Source: Darksidea phi (Eukaryota > Ascomycota > Dothideomycetes > Pleosporales > Lentitheciaceae). From it: a DNA stretch of 64,000 nucleotides. Within the stretch, counting starts at the first letter, position 1. Every line of letters begins with the position of its first letter. The notes under the pieces are model-generated. The model searched no databases. It saw only the letters and a list, made by a program, of their open reading frames with translations, and was not told the DNA's origin. Positions 1 through 11,128 of the stretch are shown here, in pieces. The translations under genes and the position numbers were made by a program. Location: contig JASJFT010000139.1 in the NCBI GenBank assembly GCA_030770425.1, positions 56,150 to 120,149 of the forward strand, written 5' to 3'.

Positions 1-216
1 TGTGCCGTCCACCAATCAGATGAAAGCTTGTAAATTACTGCAATGGAAGGTAGTCAGCAGACTCTTCACCAGCCCTCATCACAATCTGGTGCACACCGTC
101 TTCCCCGCCCCCAATAGTTCCCCAATTTCAAAACTTTCAAACTTTCAACCACCTCTCGCCGCTATTGCATAATCCGCGAGAAAAAGTTACTGCTGCATAC
201 GCATTATCAACTTGGC

Positions 217-1712
217 ATGGTTTCTCCCTCCAAAACCTCGTCTGACATCCCCCAGGGCACCACGCCTATCAATAATCAAGTACCAGGAGGACAGCAACAT
301 GTCATCGTCGAGGATCGTGAAGGCCTGGATGCATGGCTACAGGCGTTGGGGGCTTTCCTTGTATACACGGCGACGTGGTGAGCCCTCTGCCTGGATTGAG
401 AGCTCCTCCTGGTGTGGGTGGTACGTCTCATACTAATCTTTTTCCTCATCACAGGGGCCTACTGAGCGCCTATGGCTCGTACGAAAAGTACTATGAGACC
501 ACCATGTTGACTTCCACGCCCTCCACAACCATTGCGTGGGTGGGCACGCTCCAGGGTGTCATCCTCATCCGTACGTTGCCCATCTCCTACAGCGACATTT
601 CATGGCTCATGGCTGACCTTGATATAAAGTGGGAGGCATTGTAACCGGCCCCATCTTCGACCGGGGCTACATTCGAGAACTTTTAATCGTAGGCACCATC
701 ATCACAGTGTTAGGCGTTATGATGCTGAGCTTAGCACACGAGTATTACCAGATCCTACTGGCCCAGGGCATCTGTGTTGGCATTGGGAGCGCGATTCTAT
801 ATGTCCCCAGCATCAGTCTGGTGGCATCGAGGTTTCAGCGACGTCGAGCATTGGCAGTCTGCATCGCCACCTCAGGAACAGCAGTTGGTTCGGCAATCTC
901 ATATTGTAGCACACGATGAACGATCAGGAACAATCACTAACATCTGTGCCATCTGTGCAGGCGGAATCATCTATCCCATCATCTTTTCCAATCTCCAACC
1001 GAAGCTTGGTTTCGCCTGGGCAACGCGCATTCTCGGCTTCGTCACTCTCGCCGAGTTAATCATAGCCATGGCCATCATGCTGCCCGCCACCAGACACCAG
1101 TCACCGCATAACATCCGCTCTCTGCTGGATCCCACAGCGTTCCGCGACCCGGCCTTCATGGCTTTCTGCCTGGCTCTATTCCTCATGTGGATCGCCTACT
1201 GGGTCCCCTTCTTCCTGCTCCCCATTTTCGCCCAGTTCAAAGCAGGCGCCAGTTCCAATCGAGCCTTTTACGTCCTCGTCATTGCCAATGCAGCTACCAT
1301 CCCAGGTCGATTCCTAGCCGTACCACTGTCCAATAAAATTGGGCCCGCTCGTACCATGGGCGGCTTCGCACTAGCTTCCAGCATCTTACTCTTCGGCTGG
1401 ATCGGCGTCGAATCCGTCACTTCCACCATTATCTGGGCGGTTCTCATCGCTCTCTTTATGGGCCCGTTGGCAGTTATTTACCCCATCATCGTGCCGCATC
1501 TCTCACCAGAAAAAGACCTTGTCGGAACGCGCATGGGCATCTCATCCGCTGCGGCCGCGCTAGGAACACTGGTGGGATTCCCAGTGACAACAGCCCTCAA
1601 TGATAATGAGGCTGGTTTGTTCTGGAAGAGCCAGGTGCTCAACGGTTGCTGCATGCTTGTTGGGGCTCTGCTGATGGTTTACGTTTACTATAAGATGCCG
1701 AGGAAGCCTTAA
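217..1712 (+). CDS. MFS transporter, monocarboxylate-transporter-like
   Basis: Four-exon model: 217-377, 455-570, 630-887 and 961-1712, giving 428 aa. The first two introns have good GT-AG ends; the third donor (about 888) is weak but keeps frame and has a CACTAAC branch point. The first helix reads TWGLLSAYGSYEKYYE and the second region GGIVTGPIFDRGY, both typical of the fungal MCT-like branch of the major facilitator superfamily; about 12 hydrophobic segments follow. The family moves organic acids or related small molecules across the plasma membrane by proton coupling. The substrate cannot be read from sequence. Length is normal and no break is seen. No biosynthetic neighbour points to a pathway. 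Confidence 0.85.
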
Positions 1713-1853
1713 GCATGGATGTGACCTTGGATACAAGGTTGAGCAGTTGTTACTTGGATGAAAGATGCTTCGTAGTATAATCCAAGATTTTCTGCTTTTT
1801 TAACTTCAAACTTTGCTCTGCATACTCCTAGAGCAATAGCTGCGTGAAGATTC

Positions 1854-2422
1854 CTATGGGAGACGTATGCGTACATCAACACATTTACTGGGACGACGAC
1901 GACGACAACGCTTGGAGAGGCAAACCAAAATAGGTATCGTGATTAACAAAGGAGGTTCTATTTGCGACTGACCCGGACCCTCTCGATATGCTTTCTGCAA
2001 CAAGCGGAAGATCTTATTGCTAGTGACAATCCAGACAGCAAGAGTTCCCATAATATAATACATAGCGGTGTCTGCAGCCTGATAAAGATCGGCCAAGTGC
2101 CGGGGATCTTAGGAAAGTTTTTGATGTAGGGGACGTGGGTACGGGTTGCAAGCTGCCGTTGTTAGTAGGTCGTTAAAAAAAGGAACCCCACCCCCACCCC
2201 GCCGCATACACGGAACCTGTGGATCAAAAAGATACATAACACTAAGGCATTTAGTATTGCTTTATGCCCTATATGCGCGTTTTGTACCTCCTGCTTGAGT
2301 GCTGTTAATTGTTCCTTGATGCAACGTCGATCCGGAGGAAAGAACGACCAGAATATAAGAAGTAGTAAAGAGAGATCGGAAAGTCTTACGGAGTTGTGTA
2401 GCGCAAGCCGATCAATCGACAA
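1854..2422 (-). CDS. Possible small spliced membrane protein (unrecognised)
   Basis: On the minus strand the 3' part (about 2099-1854) encodes HLADLYQAADTAMYYIMG followed by a hydrophobic stretch and a basic tail. It looks coding but has no in-frame start, so it needs upstream exons. A GTATGC donor near 2208, an exact TACTAAC branch point at 2161-2168 and an acceptor near 2100 join it in phase to an upstream open segment containing QLTALKQE and DRLALHN. Other short introns are possible upstream (GTAAGA near 2391, GTACAA near 2291), so the 5' end is not settled. One membrane segment is predicted by eye. I do not recognise the family; a spurious reading is possible. Confidence 0.35.
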
Positions 2423-2704
2423 GGTTATCAGATAGCTTGTTGTAGCTTCAACGCTCCTCCGTAAGGGATAGGCTAGTTGCCGCCATTATCGGATGTAGCG
2501 CTTATCGCTCGGAACACCCACTCTTGATGCAGCAACTCAAGCACGCATGAATATTTAGCCGAACGAGGAAGATTTTCGACGCGAAGAGAAACAGTTCTTA
2601 CATCGGTTGCATTTCGGACCACTAACTACAAAATGAACCAACAACCGATCTATGCTAAAGCAATGAATCTAGGGCAGACAATGGTACACTCTTGACACCA
2701 CCAT

Positions 2705-3496
2705 TTATGCACTCTCGTCTAGGCGCACCGATCTCTTTGCGCTCGATGGGCTACGCTCGACGTCTTCTTCGTCCTCCGATAGAACAGGTCGCTCTAGGTC
2801 CAGGAGCTTGAAAAACCATACGCTGGAGTCGTCATCGATCTTGGGAGACCCTTCGGCCGGCACCATGTGACTGCTGGGACTGGTACACGTTAGCTTACAT
2901 CTTCCAGGTTGGAGCTTCCAAAGCGGATCTTGCAGCGGTACTACTCACTTCGCGACGTCCTTCTAAGAGCACACGAAAATGTACTCCGATTCATCTTTCT
3001 TTTGAGATTGAAACAGCCATCCGCCCCCGTTGTTGCCTGGTCTGCCAGCCACGGAATCCAGGCGCCCCTTGTAATCCCTCAAGCCAACCTCGAATTCTGC
3101 CTTGCTGTCGTTCTCCATGACATGTCGTTTCAGGCTGTACACGGTTTCGCTCTTGATGGATTCCTTCACCTCTTCATCCGATTGTGGGAGAGGCAGCTCG
3201 TGGAGTGGAATGTTGATGTAGAATGTCCGGAGCAGTAACATATATGTGCTCGTCAATTCTACGAGGTCTTTTTGGAAGGTCGTTTCGAGGTACATTTGCG
3301 CATGCTGCGCCACCGTGTCCCACTCGCCGATGAGGATGAATTTATTGGGGTCTTCGATTTGCTGAGCCCAGTAGAAGATTCGGCCAGTAAATCTTTGCAG
3401 GACTGTTATCGAGTCTAACAGCTTTGCGCGAAAGGCTGGATCGGAAACGGAAGTATGCAGGACCATCTGATACAGAGTGATCTCGGTGATAGCCAT
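2705..3496 (-). CDS. Dimeric alpha/beta-barrel (ABM-type) domain protein
   Basis: The first exon starts at 3496 with MAITEITLYQMVLH and encodes 177 aa up to a TAG at 2963. It has the layout of antibiotic-biosynthesis-monooxygenase (ABM) ferredoxin-like domains: an opening beta strand, a helix with 'TVLQRFTGRIFYWAQQ', and a second half-domain around 'WDTVAQHAQMYLETTFQKDL'. Many fungal members are of unknown function; some act on small aromatic or polyketide-like substrates. About 90 bp further on, minus strand 2878-2705 is open and acidic (contains LSEDEEDVERSPSSAKR) and follows a GTGTACCAG acceptor, so a spliced second exon is plausible but unproven. No signal peptide. Confidence 0.6.
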
Positions 3497-4245
3497 TATG
3501 AGTTGTCAATGGCGTGTGTGGGTGTCAGGCTGCTGTTAACGTAATTGATGATCGGGTGAGTTTGTTGCGTACGAATCGATGAAACTGTAAGTGGTGGGGT
3601 GAGTGTTGGTGTTCTGGTAGCTGTTGTGGGTAAGTTGGGCACCAGCCGCGAGGCAACGTCAGTTATCTCCTTGTAGTAATCGCGACGGATGTTATTGCTG
3701 GCAACAAGTACTTGGACGAAGTTGCCAAAGGAAGCTTGTTTAGCGGGCGGAAGGTGCTTGGTGCAGGGTTAAGGAGGAAGCCCACACAAATGCGGCAGGA
3801 AGGATGTCAGGGGATGACTAAGTACTGCTGTGCGCTAATTTCAATTTCTTGCTGCAAGAGCCAGCGGAGCTTCTTCCACCGTGTATGGGTGCAATTCTGT
3901 CCTATTAGCGACCGGAAAACGTCTTTGACAGTTGCGCAGAGCATGTCAGAGTTCGGCGACCGATCAATCTAACAACCGGAACCCGACCAAGGTCAACCGG
4001 ACCAATTTGTTTAGATGTTGGCATAGGTAAGTGGTCAACCCACCAGCTACAACAAGTTTATTCTTCCTCCCTTCGTACAGCGGTTGTTACTCCTCCTACA
4101 GTCAAAATGGTCTAATTTAATGTGAAGCCTTTGACATTCGCAATTCTCGATGCTTACACCCATCCCCTAGACGTACTAATCCCGGTTGCTACCAATACTC
4201 CTATTATAGGGCGCTCCGCTGAGCTTACTAAGTCGGCCTCCGTCT
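3497..4245. other. Intergenic, no gene seen
   Basis: Upstream region of the ABM-type gene. Only short overlapping frames without recognisable domains are present. A plus-strand CAA/CAG-rich stretch near 4246-4320 gives a Gln-rich peptide in one frame and Cys-rich in the other strand, and is best read as low-complexity DNA. Confidence 0.5.
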
Positions 4246-5464
4246 TCAGCAATCGCAACAGCAACAGCAACAATCACCACAGCACCAACACCAGTCCGTG
4301 CCTCCATAACCCCTCCTATGATCCTTCCTCGGCGGGTTTCCTTCTCTCTCCATTACGTCCCATCCACTGATCCCATACCCCAACTTTCCATGACGCTCGC
4401 TCGCGGGTTCTGGTGTGTACTGCATTTGCGTGGTAGCAGGTGGCTGCTGGGCGCATTGCGCATTTCGTTGCTCCGTATTTGTAGACTGGGGAACTGGCAT
4501 TTGATGTGCGTTGGCGGTATTTTGCGAGGTGGGCGGGGCGGAAGAGGCCACGATGTCGGTGACTTGTAGTTCAGACGACTGGATTAAGATAGCTCAAAAA
4601 AGTTCGCTAAAGTCAAGAGTTGGAAGGGCAGCGAAATCGTGGGACGAAGGATGGAAAAGACCAGCACCCAGTCCGCAGCCTTTATAGTTTTACCGTCGCG
4701 CGTTCATGGAAGTACTAGCTCCAATCACAGTGTCCATCGATCTGTGACGAATCGGCCTCTCAATGGCTATCTTGGGTTCCGCAAGTCCACTTTGCAGACT
4801 GTGCATTATTTGTGCATCGGCCGCCTTGTATCGGCGATGACGATTGGCTGTGTGCTGCAGCCATTCCGGCCTCGGAATGGGTACCTGGCGTACAGTGTGC
4901 CTCTTGTCTCACTCCAGGACACGGTGTCACGCATTCGGCACTGTTAGACGTGCGGAAAGATTGAATGCGAAACTCATTGTTGGCTAAACACTTACGTTGA
5001 AATACTATGCATCTGAGACTGGCAAGCGTAGCTTCAAAATAATTTAGTATACAAGGGAATATCGCGCGGCACACAATTCTCATTGACAACAGAACAGTAG
5101 CCACATCCAGAGAACAAATCGCTCTATCACGTCCACAATACGCCCTTATACTCCGCAAGCCCCCTAAAAGAGGAAGTACCGCCATCCAAACTTTGCCAGC
5201 ACAGCCGGCAGGTCTTCCAGCGCCTATCATAGATATAATATACGCTTTCACTTCAGCCTTCCCTTCCAATTTCTTTTCGGCCTTCCTTTCCTCCTGAGCT
5301 TTCTCCGCCTTCGCATCAGCGACGGCGTCTTCGGTGACCGAGCAAGACTGAGATCCTAGTCTCCGTCCATTCTGTTTTTTTGTTGCTGTTGCAGTGACTC
5401 GTCGAGGGCGGCAGCGTAGTAGAGACCGAGACCATTCTTGCGGGATGAAGGGTCCATGGGCATT
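4246..5464 (-). pseudogene. Decayed or mis-framed gene with Lys/Glu-rich coiled coil
   Basis: A minus-strand reading begins at 5464 with MPMDPSSRKNGLGLYYAAAL, runs into Gln codons and an A7 run, then one frame later continues as a strongly coding-like acidic/basic helix (DAKAEKAQEERKAEKK). Further down another frame contains EWLQHTANRHRRYKAADAQ and then, across single in-frame stops near 4690 and 4597, ALPTLDFSELF and SSELQVTDIVASSAPPTS. Composition suggests one former gene broken by at least one frameshift and several stops. I recognise no domain. A sequencing error at the A7 run or missed introns could explain part of this. Confidence 0.3.
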
Positions 5465-6129
5465 TTGGAGGTCGGTGGTAGCTATGCTGAGTACGAATTT
5501 CTGGAGTTGTTTGAGATTAAGCGGGATACTATATGTAGTTCGGAATAGGTATTAGAATCTTTGTTTGTAAGAAGATGTAACTTCTAGATGTATTGACGTA
5601 AGATGTATCAAAATCTCTCAGGTTCCATGTCGTTAAGCCTTTAAGCATCTACTCGCTAGAACCCCCTATGGACCGTGGATATTTATGTACTTCTTCCTTC
5701 TAACATCTAACCTAGATCTCTGTTTGCGATATCATCTCGTTTGTAATAAATAGCCCCTCCTACATTTATCGCCTCAGCCCTCTTCGCTTCTATATTATAC
5801 CTAATCGCAGAAAGATCGGCCTCCTCTTTTGAGCGGCTGCTAGGTCGTAGCATAGGAGACAATAATATTCGAAGCTTGAGCGTTGCGAGTAACTCCCGGG
5901 TGTCGTCTAAAAGTTAGTACCAGTCCATGGCGGGAGATGTTCCCTCTGATGGGTGTAGGACTGATCAACCCCTGGTCCCCGCAGACTCACTGGCCCTCAC
6001 TAAATTTATTTCTTGCTGAGGATGAAATGTGGATACATCGAGATCACCATGTCGCAGGAATGGAGCACGCCAATAAAGCGGACCTTAGTCACGAAGGACG
6101 AGGAATTAATGGAAATATTCGCTTTATCT
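5465..6129. other. Intergenic, no gene seen
   Basis: Moderately AT-rich spacer between two decayed minus-strand loci. No conserved coding signal or repeat was recognised. Confidence 0.5.
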
Positions 6130-7680
6130 AGACTCCTTCAATGTTTCTGGGCCGCACCCACAGCATTTGTCCGAATGCCACGAATGCATCGGTACGTTTC
6201 TGCTTCACCTCCAATGTCAAGCCTGGCGCCTGCGAAGTGTCTAGCTGCTCGCAGATTTTTGTAGAACTCGTCCCAGACCTGGAAAAAGTTGTTCGGCGTG
6301 ACTCTGCCCAGGCTATCAAAGGCGTGCTTCGTCTCGTCGGGTTGGGCAATCAGTTCTGCCCCATTGTTGGGGAAAGTCCCCGAGAAGTGGAGATTCTTGT
6401 GGTTCGCCATCTTGACCGCGAGGGTACTCGCCTTGACGCAGTAGATAATCATGGCAGCTGCCAGCGCAGTGGCCACATTCGACCCCGTATCGTGGAACCT
6501 TCATGTCCAAAGTTGCTTGAATCACCCGCAGTTCATCGCACGGGTCAAAAGGGATCAGTTCTTCCACATGAGATAACCATTCTGCATACCTGGGCCGCGT
6601 AGCCCGCATCAATCTTCATGCTTCCCTTCAGCGTTGGAACACGTCGTAAGCCGTATCGGATGGACATTTACGATTGCTCAAACACGCAGAATCATGCTCG
6701 CCTGACCGTACCGTGGCCGTTCGCCGCCGAGAAGGGTGGCCTGACCTTTCCGTTGTGGAAGTCGAAGCTCTGGCCTTCGAGGATCTGGTTGGTGTGAGGG
6801 ATATCGAACCTGTCCACACTGTCATCGACGAGCGCAAGAACAACATCATTTTCAAGGCCCTCTGGTGTCCGCAGGTTTTGTCTCTAATCGAGGAAGTCCT
6901 TGACCGTGCTTTGCCAGAAGTGAATCATTTGACCGGCGAATCTCGCCGTAGAATCCAGCCATGGATGCGAATTGACGCCTTTGACGGGAGCCGATGTAGT
7001 CAAATGTGGTGCGTCGGAGAATGTCACATCACGCTCCTCGTCTGTGGTCGGATTGGTAAGTATTGCCTTGAAATTTGACATGATCGAAGATAGGGGCAGC
7101 AGGGTCAAGTTGCGATAAGTTTTGAGCTCGTGCTCGAGCATCCTGCCGGCTCGCATTAAGTCTGGCCTGGAAGTCCACAACTCTGTCGCTGATCCGTGGG
7201 CTCGCTGTCGTACTTCTTCTTTACGTCAATTCTCTCAGCAATACCACGGTTCTGATACGGGGAAAAGAAACGAAGGGAAAAAAAAAAAAAGAGAGAAAAT
7301 GGTGCGCACCTTGTCGTCAGGAGGGGTGAAGAGGAATACCTTCTCAAGGTGAGGGAGCATGGCCAAGCCTTCCGGCTCGCTCCATGATCACAGTACACCG
7401 TTGCTGCTGCTTCGCCTGAGGTAATGCTGCTTGAACTGCCGAGCTGGCACTATCTCTGTCCTCTTTGGGTTCTCAGGCGTGAGAGCCTTCCCTTCTGCTT
7501 TGCTGCTGACGTGGAGAATTGTCTCCGGGTCCAAGTCCATTTCCTCCCAGTCGAGGCGCTCCACGATAACTTTTCGAGGGACTTCTAGATGGCCCGGTTG
7601 CTGTGAACCTTCTCCCCTGAGTCGCCGAAGACTTGGATGGACACTCGGATAATGTGGCGAACGCCCTTCTTTTACGAAAA
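6130..7680 (-). pseudogene. Subtilase-like (peptidase S8 domain) gene, decayed
   Basis: Reading down from about 7680, pieces in different frames match a fungal architecture with an N-terminal region followed by a subtilisin fold. The N-terminal part has DWEEMDLDPETI and WSEPEGLAMLPHLEKV, broken by a TGA between them. The catalytic Asp region reads VVLALVDDSVDRFD (about 6840), the catalytic His region SAANGHGTV (about 6710), and the Ser-side region NVATALAAAMIIYCVKAS (about 6480). The His and Ser regions are only about 230 bp apart, far less than the usual 150 or so residues, so much of the domain is deleted; stops and frameshifts follow GHGTV. The usual G-T-S nucleophile motif is altered to S-N-V or lost. 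Such intracellular S8 proteins are often found in self/non-self or NLR-like repertoires of fungi; that role is inference here. Confidence 0.75.
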
Positions 7681-8381
7681 CTTCCAGATTATTATTAGCC
7701 TGACTATAGTTATATACTAACCCTATGCAATTCTATATTCTACTATTATATTTTCTTTAGAGTTTATCTTATCTCTATTTAAATATAATCCTTCTACTAT
7801 CTGAGTATTTCTATATCGATTTACTCTCTTAAAATCATGGGACGCGCCACGCCCTCTTTCATGAGGCTCGGGCCGTTGCCCTCGCAGTCATGCCGTGACG
7901 TGAGCAATGATTGCAACCAACAACCTTCTTGCCTTTTAAGATATTCGGGAAGAAATACCTTTTTATGTTTCCTTTTTATGTTATTCCACAAGTTTAACGA
8001 TACGATAGCTGTTACTTATTCGATACTTAATGCTATTATAGCTTCATATTAAATTTGTTTATCTTCTACTTAGTATTATAAGATATAGGTATATCGTAGA
8101 TAGGAGAGCGAAGCTTACGACTCGTAGTTAGAAGGATAGGAAAGGTAATAGGATAGCTATCTAAATATTCAATCTATAAATACCATGATCGAGACAAGTA
8201 GATCCGATAAGATGTGTTCCGTCCCACCTCTCGTTAGACGCCAGCCTTAAGGGCCCGGCTTATATAAGCACCTGGCCTCGATATTCGATCGGGCCTATCC
8301 CTTACACCACAGTATACGTCCTTAGGGTTCCGCCTCTTATATATCAACCTCCAATATCCTTCTACCAGTAGAAGTGAGATC
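7681..8381. repeat. AT-rich spacer with dispersed repeat copy 1
   Basis: 7681-7840 and 8040-8220 are AT-rich without genes. 7843-8030 is a plus-orientation copy of a sequence also found inverted at 11260-11450 and, partly, at 59258-59350. Differences between copies include many C/T and G/A substitutions. The downstream part (8230-8370) is an upstream or downstream flank without a recognised gene. Confidence 0.6.
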
Positions 8382-9431
8382 TCATGCTCTTAATCTGCGT
8401 AGTATCATGCTAATAATAGATTTTCCCGTTATGAAACCGAATTGCGCGACCGCACCCACTTTTCCCAAAAATACTTTGCGACCGAATACACTTGCGCTAA
8501 CCACGCTGAACAATACGATACCCACGCAGACTTTGCCGTATGGGAATCCGTCTCCTGAAGGAGGTGCTGGACGTCGAGATGGTTGGCTAGGGAAGTGCGG
8601 CGTTTGGCTTTGTGGCAGGGAAGCGCCATACGTGTATACAGTCTGGCGTGGAGCGATAGATGGTGGGGAATGGTGACGTACGAGGCTCTGTCGTAGAGGA
8701 TCGCTCCGATGCGTTCTTAAAGTATCCGTATAATATTGGTGAGGAGGCTGAGTGTCCGCGAAGGTTGTAGTGTTCCGGCGGTCGCGATTCCGAGAATAGA
8801 CATGTGAACGTCGCGAGGAATGATCCTGCGCCAATGGGGGTGTATTTTCAACCCAGTAAGGATGGGCTTGTCGTGGATGTCCTTGGATGACAATGTCAGC
8901 GCTTGAAGGCCGCGCTGGTGCATAGGACGTTAGAAGTCGGTAGGAACTAGCCGTCAACTTGCGGGCGCCATGGGGACGAAGAGCTCGGACGCTGCAGACT
9001 CTCACTTGCTCAATTTTAACGTAGCTGTTGATTCGCAACGGTTCACCGTCAATGACTAGCAAAAGTCCAGAATCTGGATGTGGCAGGCTTGGATAGATTG
9101 GCAGATGCTGCCCCCGTACGCGTCTGCTTCCCTGGTGTCGAATTTCAAGTGCAGTCCCATTGAACGACGTTATCTACGTGGCTCAGCCGCAGCTCTGGCC
9201 GGATGGAGCAAATACACTAACAATAAAGATAGTTGCCTTTACCCCGGACCCTTCCGTCCAGAGCAAAACGGCAGGATGGTTGTAACAACCGTCCGGTAGC
9301 TCCTCTATGCCATCAACATCGTTCGCAAAGTCGTCCTTCGGCTTCAGCCAGCAGATGCTGCCTGGTTCGTAATTGAAAAATGGACCGTCTGAGGAAGCGC
9401 GCCTGTATCCAGATCGCCGCGGTTCACTCAT
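8382..9431 (-). CDS. Fungal orphan protein with CWL...HPAVLL and LPIYPSLPHPDSG signature
   Basis: Two exons, 9431-9222 and 9173-8382, 333 aa, joined by a 48-nt intron with a GTTAGT donor. Exon 1 carries PGSICWLKPK and GCYNHPAVLLW; across the splice the chain reads ATIFIITSFNGT, then HLPIYPSLPHPDSGLL and LRINSYVKIEQ. I have seen this arrangement as a recurrent fungal hypothetical protein without a known function; that memory is the only support for family membership. The middle is rich in Ser, Arg and Pro and probably disordered. The last 50 residues contain one hydrophobic segment (VCVGIVLFSVVSASVF) that could be a C-terminal membrane anchor. No stop or frameshift was seen. Start chosen at the first ATG before the signature. 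Confidence 0.6.
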
Positions 9432-9785
9432 AGTAACTGACAAGAAATCGCTAGCAAAAACTACTGTAGTTAGTTCTCTATCGAATGCAACTTCTTGCGG
9501 GGTCTCCGCCACGTGTTCCCCACCTTACATATTCGGTAAAGCGTCGGACCTTGAAGCGCACGTGCTTATTAGTGCCTCGCAAGGCTTAGATCGGCATCTC
9601 ACCCGCGATCTCAGCTTGGAAAGAACAGTTGGTCCACTACGGTTCCAGTCCCCCCTAAATTAGGGGGGCCCGGCGGGGCCCTAATTTTAAGATTTTTAAT
9701 TTTTTTTCTAATTCTTTTTATAATTTTTATAGAAAAATATTTTGAAAAAACTAATTTCTCTTATTACTTTATATACTATCTAGAG

Positions 9786-9819
9786 CCCTCACGATTAGTC
9801 GACTAATCGTGAGGGCTCA
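9786..9819. repeat. Left palindrome of the element
   Basis: GCCCTCACGATTAGT followed by its reverse complement around GTCGAC. A near copy (one arm GCCCTCATGATTAGT) lies at 10800-10833 in mirror position. Confidence 0.8.
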
Positions 9820-9877
9820 CCAGGTACAGCGAACCAACAGCCCTCGCGATTGAACGACTAATCGCGCGAGCTCAGCG

Positions 9878-10012
9878 GCTGGCCTATATCGAGCTCAGTA
9901 GCTGGCTGATATCAAGCTCAGTAGCTAGCTGATATCGAGCTCAGTAGCTGGCTGATGCAGAGCTCAGCGGCTGACCTATATCGAACTTAGTAGCTAGCCT
10001 ATATCGAGCTTA
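9878..10012. repeat. Left tandem array, about 24-bp unit
   Basis: About five or six copies of a unit like TATCGAGCTCAGTAGCTGG. The reverse complement of this unit forms the right array. Confidence 0.8.
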
Positions 10013-10184
10013 GGAGAGTACCTTACTTAGTCGTATAAACTATATAGTTCTTATTATATTACTATTAAGGAGGAGCGAGAGGGTAAGTATATAATATTAA
10101 AGGTGTTGAGTATATGACATAGAAAATTTCACATGCTAGCATGTGAATACCCGCGAACACCCGCGCGCCCTTAATACTACCCAA

Positions 10185-10640
10185 CGACCTAGCTACTGAG
10201 CTCTGCGTTAGCTAGCTACTGAGCTCTACCTTAGCCGGCTACTGAGCTCGATATCAGCCAGCCGCTAAGCTCGATATCAGCTAGCTATTGAGCTTGATAT
10301 CAGCCAGCCGCTGAGCTCTGCATCGGCCAGCTACTGAGCTCGATATCAGCCAGCTACTGAGCTCGATATCAGCCAGCCGCTGAGCTCTGCATCAGCTAAC
10401 TACTGAGCTCTGCATCAGCTAGCTACTGAGCTCTGTATCGGCTAGCTACTAAGCTCTGTATCAGCTAGCTACTGAGCTCTGTATCAGCCAGCCGCTGAGC
10501 TCTGTATCAGCCAGCCGCTGAGCTCTGTATCAGCTAGCTACTAAGCTCTACATTAGCTAGCTACTGAGCTCTGTATTAACTAGCTACTGAGCTCTGTATC
10601 AGCCAGCCGCTGAGCTCTGCATCAGCTAGCTACTGAGCTC
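10185..10640. repeat. Right tandem array, inverted relative to the left
   Basis: About twenty copies of a unit like CAGCTACTGAGCTCTGTAT, the reverse complement of the left-array unit with drift (GATATC or CTGCATC variants). Confidence 0.8.
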
Positions 10641-11128
10641 ACGCGATTAGTCGTTTAACCGCGAGGGCTGTTGGTTTGCTACACCTAATATGCCTATACG
10701 ATTAGTTGTTCGACCGCGAGGGCTATATAGTTGCTATACTGGTGAGCTCCCGCGATTAGTCGTTTAATCGCGAGGGCTGTTGGTTCGCTGTACCTAGTAA
10801 GCCCTCATGATTAGTTAACTAATCGTAAGGGCTCTAGATAGTATAGATACTATACCTAATACTATACCTAATACTGTACCTAATACTTTACCTAATACTA
10901 TACCTAATACTATACCTAATACTATACCCCAATTCTTAATAAGGATAAGGGTATCGTACTATAGTATATATAATATTATTATAACGATTCTATAATTAGG
11001 GGGGCAGGAACCCTAAATTAGGGGGGTTGGGCCCTAATTAGGGGGGGTAGGAACCCTAAATTAGGGAGGTACCCCCCTAATTAATTTAGGGGTGCTCCCC
11101 CTATATTAGGGGTGCTCGGAACCGTAGT

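Larger units (their letters stand above)
9636..11128. mobile_element. TIR element with mirrored tandem arrays, no transposase
   Basis: A roughly 1.49-kb unit is bounded by the inverted repeat ACTACGGTTCC (9636) and GGAACCGTAGT (11128). Each end has C-rich blocks of the type CCCCCCTAATTTAGGG. If TA is taken as the target-site duplication, the termini begin CGGTTCC, as in Tc1/mariner-like non-autonomous elements. Inside, everything is mirrored about a core at 10012-10190: palindromes, then short tandem units of opposite orientation. No coding capacity is visible, so any transposase must come from elsewhere. Related DNA occurs at 46681 and at 63256-64000. Confidence 0.7.

Noticed and set aside
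7431..7652. Plus-strand frames over the subtilase pseudogene
   Set aside because: The minus strand carries coherent family sequence; the plus frames are shadows.
9863..10640. CRISPR-like array
   Set aside because: Units are contiguous tandem repeats without unique spacers, in a eukaryotic genome.
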